Source of the DNA: Dictyostelium firmibasis
Lineage: Eukaryota; Evosea; Eumycetozoa; Dictyosteliales; Dictyosteliaceae
DNA: 20,000 nt
NCBI GenBank assembly: GCA_036169595.1
Contig: CM069765.1
Coordinates: 8,062,501 to 8,082,500 of the forward strand
Direction: 5' to 3'
Below the pieces are notes generated by a model. That model was not told where the DNA came from and did not search any database. It saw only the letters and a list, made by a program, of their open reading frames with translations. Positions 1 through 8,532 of the stretch are shown here, piece after piece; within the stretch, counting starts at the first letter, position 1, and the number at the start of each line of letters is the position of its first letter. Made by a program: the position numbers and the translations under genes.

Positions 1-713
1 ATAGAGATCTTAAACCAGAGAATATATTATTGGCAACACCAAATTCATTTTTATTGAAGATCTCTGATTTTGGATTGAGCAGAGCTATGGATGAGGGAAC
101 TTATATGAAAACAATGTGTGGTACACCTCAATATGTCGCACCAGAGATATTGACAAAGGGTGAAAGAGAGGGTTATGGTAAATCGGTTGATCTCTGGAGT
201 ATAGGTGTTATCACCTATATTTTGTTATGTGGTTTTCCACCATTTGGTGATCCACAAACTAAAGATTTCTTTGAAAAGATTAAAAATGGTGGCTTCTCTT
301 TCCCATCACCTTATTGGGATGACATCTCTGATGAAGCAAAGAGTTTAATAAAGAATTTAATAAAAGTTGACGTTGAAAAACGTTTCACCATCGATCAAGC
401 TTTAAATCATCCTTGGTTCACTAACCATGAAGAAAAAACTAAAGAATTCTATGAAAACGATAAATTAGAATTCCCACCACCCTCCACAAACGATGATCAT
501 CAACCAATTCCAAATAATACTTCTTCAAATAGTCAATTAGTGCCTGAAGGTAAATGTGATCAAGTTCAAGAAAATAATACTTCAAATGATAATAGTAATA
601 ATAATACTAATAATAATGGTAATAGTGATGAGATTAAATCATCTTCCAAAAAAAGACAGTTAAGTGAAGATTCAAATATTGATGACCATGAACAGAAAAA
701 ATCTAAAAATTGA
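1..713 (+). CDS. CAMK-family Ser/Thr protein kinase, 3' end (5' part outside window)
   Basis: The reading frame is open from the window edge, so the start codon and N-lobe are missing; 236 residues are visible. They begin inside the catalytic loop (RDLKPEN), followed by the DFG motif (SDFGLSRA). Next come an activation segment with CGTPQYVAPEIL, subdomain IX (VDLWSIGVITY.LLCGFPPF) and the closing KRFTIDQALNHPWF. This is the normal order of an active CAMK-group kinase. The TMCGTPQYVAPE activation segment resembles Chk2/Rad53-type kinases, and in Dictyostelium the FHA-domain kinases (fhk family) are the closest group I can think of; the FHA domain itself would lie outside the window. The C-terminal tail is Asn/Ser-rich and ends in two basic patches (KKRQ and KKSK about a dozen residues apart), which could act as a bipartite nuclear localisation signal. 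The gene is convergent with the next one. Kinase identity is sure; the subfamily is an inference. Confidence 0.93.
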   Translation, partial: RDLKPENILLATPNSFLLKISDFGLSRAMDEGTYMKTMCGTPQYVAPEILTKGEREGYGKSVDLWSIGVITYILLCGFPPFGDPQTKDFFEKIKNGGFSFPSPYWDDISDEAKSLIKNLIKVDVEKRFTIDQALNHPWFTNHEEKTKEFYENDKLEFPPPSTNDDHQPIPNNTSSNSQLVPEGKCDQVQENNTSNDNSNNNTNNNGNSDEIKSSSKKRQLSEDSNIDDHEQKKSKN

Positions 714-821
714 AATTCGAGTTGATTTTCATCAATAAAAAATAATAATAAAAAAAAAAAAATGAAAATTGCCAATCAAAAATAGAATATTTTATATTAT
801 TTTAAGAGTATTATTGGTTTA

Positions 822-1428
822 AATTGGACCAAAACCGAAGAAAATTTCGTTTATGTTTAAATATTTCAAAAATTAACTGGTTGGTGAGTGATCCAGTAAA
901 GTCTGATAATCTTTTTTCAAAAAATCACCAATGAATTGAATTGGTGATCACTATCAAAATCCAACGAAGTTAGTTTTGAGAGTTGACATTAATTTGAAAA
1001 GTAACTGGATCAAATTGATAGTTGAAGATGCTCAATCTCCTTTAAACTCTAATGATTTAATTGGTATATTTATAATACTAATTAGATTTGCAAAGATTAG
1101 GCATTTATTATTAACGATTAAGTTTATCAAAGGAGATAGAATTTATTTGCAATTACCCATAACATTTTATTTGTTGTCGAATTTGGGAGACTTAGTTGAT
1201 GTGTTTTGAATTTTATAGTTACAATTATTTGGAATTATCAATGATTCATGTAAATCAAAATATGGTGTATAGTTTTAAAGAAAACATCATTCGATATCTT
1301 TTGGCATTAGTTCATTCATTATCATCTGCACTTTGAACAAAAATAAAAGATTTAAAAAAGAGGAGATAGATTACATTGAAACCTTTTTAAATGATTTATT
1401 ATCATTTAAAATTATTCAATTATCATAG
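822..1428 (+). pseudogene. Decayed coding remnant, origin unknown
   Basis: This stretch has a base composition like coding DNA rather than the A/T-only spacer around it. It contains several consecutive open segments that read like protein (for example SDPVKSDNLF, KSNWIKLIVEDAQSP and NQNMVYSFKENIIRYLLALV). They lie on the same strand but in different frames, so no single intact protein is present; about three frame changes separate four segments, and I see no good GT/AG introns that would remove them. The longest single segment is about 90 residues and has no ATG start. I do not recognise the parent gene. It could be a broken member of one of the large host gene families or a remnant of a mobile element. 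A gene with unusual splicing is a less likely alternative. Confidence 0.4.
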
Positions 1429-1627
1429 AGAATTAATGATTTGAGTGTGTTGGTGACTGTTTTATTTTTTTTTCCAATTTTTTAATTTTTTTTTTCTTTT
1501 TCTTTTTTTATAAATACAATATGGCCAACTTGATTATATACAAAAATATTCATGGAGAATTAAAATTTTAATTTTTTGTGGTTGCACAAATTGTTATGGT
1601 CGGGAATGTTTGATATTTTTTTTTTTG

Positions 1628-3044
1628 TTATTTTTGTTTTGTTGAAAAGTTTGTAACAGAATTTGATTTTATGTTTCTTTGCTTATTTTTTGATCTAATT
1701 AAAATATTTGATTGAAAAGGTGGTGAAAGTGTTCTAGAACTAGCTGAACGAGTTGAATGAATTGTTTTGGTAGAGGAATGCCATATATTTGGTGATTTAC
1801 TATCTCTTTGAAAACGTGTTGGAAAATCAATCATACCTCGCTCAATTGTTTCTTTCAATACTTTATCGTCGACCAACGGCAGTTCCTTTGATCTTTTTAT
1901 CCTTTTAATTTGTAAAAGCTCATCAAATGTACAGTGAAAAGTTGTTTGATACTCCTTTATGTATGCTAAAATATTTGAAAGTGAACAAGAGCCACCATTC
2001 TCCAAAATTGCTTGGGACACTATATCTAAAATATGACTTTGCTCCAATGCCCCATTCTCTTCTGATGATGATGATTCTTCCTCTTCTCCCTCCTCTTCTG
2101 CTCCCTCGTCATCCTCTTCTTCATCCTCTTGTTCAACTACTTTCATCTGTTTTTCTTCTTGGTTCTCTATCTTTTGCTCTTCCTCCATCATTTCTTCTTC
2201 CTCTTTAGATTTAATAGCTTTACCTCTACCCCTGCCTTTAGCTTTTGTCTTTGGTATTTCTTTTACAATTTTATTCTCGGCTGAATTATTTTCTTCGATA
2301 TTACTATTAACATTATTGTTTTTTTCATCTTGGGGTTTCATTACTACGTCTTCCATTACATTTTTACTATTACCACTATTTATGTTATTGTTGCTCACAG
2401 TATTATTATTATTATTACTATTATTATTATTACTATTATCACTTGTATTGTTATTGATGTTATTATTATCTTGATCTAAAGTGAAAACTTTTTTCTTTTT
2501 CCTGCTACTTAATGGTGAAATAGTTGCTGTTACATTTGGTGGTGAATTTGAAGTTGAGGTTGAAGTTGAAGTTGTATTTGGTACTATCGCGGTTGTTGGA
2601 GTTGGTGTAGTGGTTGTTTGGGGTTGAGTTGATTTATCTACAATCGTTGAGTTTGTCGAAGAGGAAGAGGATGAAAGAGATGATGAGGAGGACTCTGGAC
2701 TTCCTGTTGAATCATCAGGATTTTTCTTTTTGGAATGTGTATTATTTTCATCACTTTCATTATTATTACTATTATTATTATTGTTTATATTAACATTACT
2801 ATTTTCAGTAGTTTGATCGCCATCATTACCATTCTCAGTTGTTCCATTTAAACCGTTTGTTGAACCATTAGTTGAACCATCATCAACTTTTCTCTTTCTA
2901 TTAAAAAATCTTCTTGTTCTAAAGTTTATGGTGTTTGTTGGTGTAGTTGTACCGTTATTATTATCATTATTACTATTATTGTGATTATTATTAATATCAT
3001 TATTATTATCATTATTATTATTATTATTATTATTATTGTTGTTG

Positions 3045-3078
<34 letters not shown>

Positions 3079-4867
3079 CATTATTATTATCATTATTATT
3101 ATCATTATTAGTATTATTATTATCATCATTTGTTGGTGATATTGTAGAAATAGTTGTTGTGGATATTGTTTCAATATCTTCCATTTTAATTGGCTTCTCT
3201 GTATCACTTCCATTATTGCTACTTGAAGTCGATGATGATGGTGTTGTTGTTGTAGTGGCAGTAGAAGTGGTGGAGGCGGTTGTAGTGGTGGATGTTGTTT
3301 TATTGTTTAAAGATTTTTTAGAGGATCTTGTTGTTGGATTGGTAATTACGCTTTCACTTTCAACTTCATTATCTTCAATCTTTATATTGTTACTACTATT
3401 ATTTTGTTCTTGTTTTACCATTGGTGATGATTCACCTTTTTCATTGGATGCTGTATCTTTACCACTATCTGTATCATCGTTATCGGAATTATTATTAATA
3501 CTAGTATTATTGTTGCCATTGTTATTATTACTACTGTTTTTATTTGACTCATCACCAGAATCATCTAAATCTATCGTTTTACCCCTTGGCCCAATCATCC
3601 ACCAACCATCTCTTACAGGATCTCTCTGAAATAATGGGTTGTTTGATGAGGTGTTCGATAAGGATGCTGAGATAACCCTCTTATGGTCATATGTATATCT
3701 TGATCCATCTCTTTTTCTTAATTTAGACCATTTCTTATAAAAAAAAAAAAAACTATGTTAAACTATATTTGAAAAAAAAAAATAATAAAATAAATTTTAC
3801 TTACATCGGACAAATAGTTTTGAATTGTTGATAAATGAGCACATCCATCATTCAACTTTAGTGCTTTTAAAATCAATTCTATTTTTTTTTATAAAAAAAT
3901 AATAGTAAAAAAGTGGATCAAATATTAGTACCATTTTTTTTTTCTTTTTGAAAAAAAATAAACATATAAATAAATAAAAAAGCTTACTTTGGACTGAACT
4001 TAAAGATTGTTCTTCTTTTTCTTTTTCTGTGTCTTCTGATTTCTAGAGTATTAAAAAAAAGTTGAAGAAATTAATTATTGATAATATTAGTTAACACCAC
4101 ATATAAAATATTATTATTTATAGATCTAAAAAAAAAAAAACTTGAAATTATCATACATCATAATTATCATCAGAGAGATAAGATTTTCTACTATTTTTAG
4201 TTTGTTCATCTTCTGTGTTACTAAATTCCTCACCATGACTTTTATCATCGTATTCATCGGCAGATGTATGATTATCACTGTGCTCACTATTGTCCTTAAT
4301 ATGATTTCTTCGTATATTTAATTTTGTAATTGTTAGATCACTAAAGTTGTTTGTATTATTGTTATTGTTGCTGTTGTTGGATGATTTGGTTTTCTTCCTT
4401 TTTTGCTCTTGTTGTTTTCTTAGAATCTCTTGAAAGTAATTCACTGCTTCGGTTAAATTGGAACTATTATTACTGTTACTATTGTTACTGTTATTGTTAT
4501 TGTTATTGCTATTGTTATTGTTATTATTATTATTGCTATTGTTATTGTTATTGCTATTGTTATTGTTATTGTTATTGTTATTGTTATTGTTATTGTTATT
4601 GTTATTGTTATTGTTATTGTTATTGCTATTGTTATTGTTATTGTTATTGTTATTGCTATTGCTATTGCTATTGTTATTGCTACTATTGTTACTACTGTTG
4701 TTTGATTTACAATCATCTAAACATCCAATTACCACTGGGGCAACACTTATTGTCGTAGTCGATAGAATCGATGTGGTTGTCGAACCATTTGTATTTCCAC
4801 TGATTGAAACCGCCGATGCTGTTGTAGTTTCACTTATACTTCTGAATGGTTTACTCTTTTCTCTCAT
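1628..4867 (-). CDS. Asn-rich protein with two winged-helix-like segments and an AT-hook
   Basis: The model has four exons (4867-4157, 4042-3988, 3878-3805, 3733-1628), giving 2946 nt or 981 aa. All introns have GT/AG ends (GTATGA, GTAAGC and GTAAGT donors) and every phase closes. Residues 1-237 are low complexity with a long poly-Asn tract. Residues about 252-330, spread over exons 2-4, form a winged-helix-like pattern: LILKALKLNDG, LSTIQNYLSDKW, DHKRVISASLS, then LFQRD and GWWMIGP. A long Asn/Ser/Thr-rich linker follows. Near residue 780 there is a GRGRGK AT-hook core beside an acidic stretch. Residues about 846-933 repeat the winged-helix pattern (ILENGGSCSLSNILAYI, DDKVLKETI, RFQRDSKSPNIW). 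The tail is basic. Together these suggest a nuclear DNA- or chromatin-binding protein. The domain family (forkhead-like or linker-histone-like) is an inference from spacing and hydrophobic pattern, and no specific role can be given. The long Asn tracts are typical of dictyostelid proteins. Confidence 0.85.
2985..3131 (-). repeat. Trinucleotide (AAT/AAC/GAT)n tract encoding poly-Asn/Asp
   Basis: This is a nearly uninterrupted run of TTA/TTG/TCA codon complements on the + strand. On the - strand it reads as a mixed Asn/Asp tract inside exon 4 of the winged-helix protein. The purity of the repeat opens several other frames, which explains the Ile-rich and Leu-rich shadow frames here. It lies in the linker between the two winged-helix-like segments. 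Confidence 0.9.
4465..4695 (-). repeat. Hexanucleotide (AATAAC)n microsatellite encoding poly-Asn
   Basis: On the + strand this reads as (TTATTG)n with a few GCTATT variants. On the - strand alternating AAT and AAC codons give a tract of almost pure Asn with scattered Ser in exon 1 of the winged-helix protein. The repeating unit is six bases rather than the usual three, so the two Asn codons alternate strictly. Five of the six frames stay open across it, producing meaningless Leu, Tyr/Cys and Ile/Thr frames. Confidence 0.92.
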
Positions 4868-5582
4868 TTTCCTATGTTTTTTTGATCTTGATTTTTTTTT
4901 TGTCTTTTCTTTTTTCTTTTTTTAATGTGATGGGTTATATTGTGGTATTGTGTTTTGTTGTTGATTAGTTAAACAATACAAATTTAAAAAAAGAAAAAAA
5001 AATTATAAATTATTTTTATTATTATGTTGCTTTTAATATTAAATAATTAATAATTATTATAAAAAAATAATATGTTATATTAATGTTTTTAGTGGTGTGT
5101 GTTGAAAAATGTGTGAAGGATGGGTGAATTTATTTTAGTTGGTTGTTTTGAGTGGGGGTGTGTGTTGATAAATCTCGTTTGCAGAATTTATATGTAAATT
5201 TTATATTTATATACAATTAAATGTTTTGAGGAGTGAAAAAAAAAAAAAATAAAAAAAAAAGAAATTTATAACTGTACAAAATAAAAATATATTGAATATA
5301 AAAAAAACAAAACTATATAAAATGTTGTGAACAGATAATGAAGAAAAGAAAAAAAAATATGAAATCTGATATTTACAATAATATGATTACAAAATATATA
5401 TGAAGGTAATATGAACTATAATATTTTTTTATAATATGTAGTTAATATGTGTATATGAATATATGTATATGAAAATATGTATAGTTAAAAACAATAATGA
5501 TAATATAGTTTGAATGAGAATCAATGAATGAATGAATGAATGAATGAATGAATGAATGAATGAATGAATGACTATTGGAATA
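4868..5582. other. Intergenic/5' region of the winged-helix gene
   Basis: I see no coding potential here. On the - strand, two stretches upstream of the start codon (about 4926-4970 and 5085-5185) are poor in G and comparatively rich in C (they appear G-rich on the + strand). This matches the composition of dictyostelid 5' leaders. The rest is A/T-rich with short homopolymers. Confidence 0.5.
5523..5570. repeat. (AATG)12 tetranucleotide microsatellite
   Basis: Twelve perfect tandem copies of AATG. On the - strand it is a CATT repeat lying just downstream of the small Asn-rich ORF, so it may be in that transcript's 3' untranslated region. Degenerate copies of the same unit recur at about 5937-5952. 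Confidence 0.95.
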
Positions 5583-5753
5583 CTAAATTCTTATCGGCTC
5601 AGATTTATTTGATATTAATTCAACTATATTGTTATTATTATTGTTATTGTTATTGTTATTGTTATTGTTATTGTTATTGTTATTGTTATTGTTATTACAA
5701 CTATAACTATTATTACTGAAATATGGTGAAGATGATGTTTGATTACCCAACAT
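5583..5753 (-). CDS. Possible small Asn-rich ORF (56 aa)
   Basis: An ATG at 5753 opens a 57-codon frame. It encodes MLGNQTSSSPYFSNNSYSC, then 23 Asn residues, then IVELISNKSEPIRI and a TAG stop. The unique ends have non-repetitive, coding-like composition, unlike the flanking spacer. The sequence upstream on the same strand (about 5820-6030) is C-rich and G-poor like other leaders in this window, which suggests transcription from the - strand. It could be a true small protein, an upstream ORF or first exon of a longer transcript reading toward 4867, or a chance frame opened by the (AATAAC)n repeat. I recognise no domain. Confidence 0.35.
   Translation of the reverse strand: MLGNQTSSSPYFSNNSYSCNNNNNNNNNNNNNNNNNNNNNNNIVELISNKSEPIRI
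5628..5696 (-). repeat. (AATAAC)n hexanucleotide tract
   Basis: About 69 bases of the same alternating AAT/AAC hexamer found in exon 1 of the winged-helix gene some 900 bases away, on the same strand. It encodes the 23-Asn core of the small ORF if that ORF is real. Confidence 0.9.
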
Positions 5754-6467
5754 AAAAATATAAAGTTTTTTTATTGTATTTACAATTGGCTATATAACTT
5801 GTGATTGAATGTTAAAACTGAGTAATTATCGTCTAGTGATAGTGGGTAATATAGATTTGAGGAAAGGGGTGTGTGGTTGAGTGAATGTGTGAGTTTGAAG
5901 GGAATGCGATAACCAAGTGGATGGCTATGTTAAGATTGAATGAATGAATGAAGTAAATGAGTGTTTAGATTGGATGAACGAACGAGTGAATGAACAGATT
6001 AGAGAAGGAGATGAGTTGGAAAAAAAAAAGGAAGAGATAAAATAAGTAAGTTTGTTTTTTTTTTTTTTTTGTTGTTTTTTGTATCTGTATTTTTCTAAAT
6101 ATAAGTTTATTATTTTACTTTTGTTATTTTTACTTTTACTATTTTCTGTTTCTGAATTTCTGTTTTTTTTTTAATTCCTTTACTCGGAAATGTGATCCAA
6201 AGGATTAGAAAGAATCACAGATGCAAATATATAAATACTGGTATGTGCTTGTCCCAAAAAAAGATGAAAGAAAAAAAATAATGTACTGCAATACAAGCTT
6301 TAAAAAAATTAATATTTTTCTTTTTTTTTTTTTTTTTTTTTAATTTTTTTTAATTTTTTTTTAATTTTTTTTGAATTTTTATTTTATTTATTTTAATTTT
6401 TTTTATTTTTTTTTTAATTTTTTTTTATTTTTTTTTATTTTTTTTTCATAATTATTAAATTGAATTT

Positions 6468-6511
6468 TAATAAAATAAAATAAAATAAAATAAAATAAAA
6501 TAAAATAAAAA
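6468..6511. repeat. (TAAAA)n pentanucleotide microsatellite
   Basis: About eight near-perfect tandem TAAAA units in intergenic DNA. They are followed directly by a second short tandem array. Confidence 0.85.
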
Positions 6512-6512
6512 A

Positions 6513-6554
6513 ATAAATATAATTATAAAATAAATATAATTATAAAATAAATAT
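6513..6554. repeat. 17-bp tandem repeat, about 2.5 copies
   Basis: Two perfect copies of ATAAATATAATTATAAA, followed by the first eight bases of a third. It lies in A/T-only spacer and looks like a slippage or duplication product. Confidence 0.85.
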
Positions 6555-6694
6555 GTATAACTTTTAATTTATAATATATTATAATATATTCTCACCTTTT
6601 TTTTTTTATTTTTTTCTTTTTAATTTTCTCAATTTCATTTTTTTTTTTTACATAATATGAAAAATTATGAAACAATTCATTGAAAAACATGGCA

Positions 6695-6729
<35 letters not shown>

Positions 6730-6894
6730 GAATTAATTTTTTAAAAAATTATTTTTATTCATTTACTAAATGCTCGAGTCAAAAATAGTTTCTGATTGTT
6801 TTTTTGTTTTATTTTTTTTTATTTTTTTTATTTTTTTTAATCTTTGTTCGCTGATTTATTTTGGTTTATCCAGTAGTATACAGGTTTTTTTTTT

Positions 6895-6925
<31 letters not shown>

Positions 6926-7152
6926 TTCAAAAAAAAAAATTATAAATTAAGGTGTTATTTTAGTTAGAAATTAATAACTTTTATCTATATAATGAAAAGG
7001 TATATGCTGTGTTGATTTGTTGAGAGATTTTTTTTGTTTTTTTGTTTTTTTTTTTTTTGTTTTTTTCTTGGTTTTTTTTTTTTGTTTTTTTGTGTTTCCT
7101 TTTTTTTCTTTTACCAAAAAAAAGTGTATATATATCTCTAAATAAATAACCC

Positions 7153-8532
7153 TATCTTGGTGGGAGTGCTGGTGGTGCTGCTGGTCTTTGTGGCTAAAAT
7201 AAATATAAAAAAAAAAAAAAAAAAAAAAGTTAATTGTCGGATTATAAAAATAAAATATAGTTGGTCAATTGATTATAAAATTACTTTTGGTGGAGGGGCC
7301 ATTCCATTTGGAGGAGTTGTCATTGGTCTTGGAGCGCCTGGAACAGGTGGTGGACCAGGTCTTTGTGGTTTTGGTGGTGGAGCACCATTTTGAGGTGGAC
7401 CACCGACACCATTGATTGTCGAAACTGGACGTGGTGGCATATTTGGTTGACCAGGTGGTGGTGGTCTATTCATTGGTGGTTGTGGTGGACCTCCACCGTT
7501 TGGATTTGGTGGTGGTGGTCTATTCATTGGTGGAGCACCCCCATTTGGGTTTGGTGGTGGTGGTCTATTCATTGGTGCACCATTTGGACCTGGTGGTGGA
7601 GGTCTATTCATTGGTGGTTGTGGTGGTCCGCCTACACCTGGTTGTGGTGGTGGTGGTCTACTTATTGGTGGTTGTGGTGGTCCACCTCCTCCATTTGGAT
7701 TTGGTGGTGGTGGTCTATTCATTGGTGGTTGTGGTCCACCTACACCTGGTGGTGGTGGTCTATTCATTGGTGGTTGAGTTGGAGGTCTTTGTGGTGAATT
7801 ACCAGTTGGTACTGGTGGTGGTCTATTTTGAATTTGTGAAACTGGTCTTGAGGTTGGTGGTGCTGGTGCTGAAGAATGTTGTGGTGGTTGTTGTGATTTT
7901 GCTGGTAATTTAATGACTGTGGTTGGTTTGCCACCGCTTCCTTTCATTCCACCCTTAAATTGTGGAACTGGAGGAAACTCGTCTATTGTTCTAAAACTCC
8001 ATCTATCGGAGCCATCATATTCTGTTTCTGACATACTGTTGTTAATTATTACTGATTTTCTTGGTGATGTAGTTGGTATTGATGGTATTGGTGTTGCTGG
8101 ATGTGCTGGATGTGCAGGATGTGCTGATGCTGTTGGTTTCGAAATAGGTATTTGAGGTCTATTTAATATTGGTGGAGGTGGTCTTTGATATGATTGCTCC
8201 TGTTGTTGATAATCCTGTTGATGATGTGATGGTGGTGGTGGTGGAGGTTGGCTATAATGCTGTGAAATAGGTCTTGATTTTGGTATTGGTGGTGGAGGTT
8301 GCTGTGGTTGGTGATGTGTTGGTGTTGATGGTGCTGGTCTTGAACCTGTAGGTATTGATGGTGGTTGTTTTTTTTGTGGTAAAGTTGGTACACCTGTTGG
8401 AAATATTCCTCCTCTGGATGCTGATGATGATTTTTCTGCTGTTAAAACTGGTGCACTTTTATCTACTGTTACAGTTTTATTTAATTTTTTTCCTTTTTGA
8501 ATTTGAGATAATAATGAATTTCTCTCTCCCAT
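7153..8532 (-). CDS. wipA: WASP-interacting protein (WIP/verprolin family)
   Basis: There are two exons (8532-7285 and 7194-7153) with a 90-nt GT/AG intron in phase 0, giving 429 aa. Residues 3-22 are a WH2 actin-binding motif (RNSLLSQIQKGKKLNKT). It continues as TVTVDKSAPVL and a GIF..GVP.LP stretch that matches the conserved segment after WH2 in animal WIP. Residues about 172-195 carry a WASP-binding-like motif (DRWSFRTIDEFPPVPQFKG). Residues 230-416 are repeated Pro-rich blocks of the MNRPPPP type, expected to bind profilin and SH3 domains. The last exon adds PQRPAAPPALPPR. WIP proteins bind and stabilise WASP and link it to actin polymerisation at the cell cortex. Unlike animal WIP, the WASP-binding motif is central rather than C-terminal. 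The family call is strong; the symbol rests on recall of the Dictyostelium WIPa gene. Confidence 0.92.
7430..7790 (-). repeat. Pro-rich tandem repeats in WIP
   Basis: Imperfect repeats of about 45-66 bases encode blocks of the form MNRPPPP followed by NPNGG or GVGGPPQ. On the + strand the same DNA is GGT/TGG-rich, and the opposite frames read as Trp-, Val- or Leu-rich shadows. The blocks are nearly identical, so copy number may vary. Confidence 0.85.

Larger units (their letters stand above)
5754..7152. other. Intergenic region with low-complexity tracts
   Basis: About 5820-6030 is G-rich on + (C-rich on -) and resembles a leader of a - strand transcript. About 6177-6285 is a non-repetitive island containing a small inverted repeat. 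The remainder is oligo-T and oligo-A (for example about 30 A at 6696-6725 and T runs at 6322-6445, 6883-6927 and 7020-7110). No credible gene is visible. The end of this interval is the 3' flank of the WIP gene. Confidence 0.6.

Noticed and set aside
4351-4925. Long + strand frames of pure Leu and of Tyr/Cys across the winged-helix exon 1
   Set aside because: They are the reverse frames of the (AATAAC)n Asn tract; the - strand frame has unique coding sequence on both sides and consistent splice sites.
7363-7913. Trp-, Val- and Leu-rich frames on the + strand
   Set aside because: Opposite-strand shadows of the Pro-rich repeats of the WIP gene.
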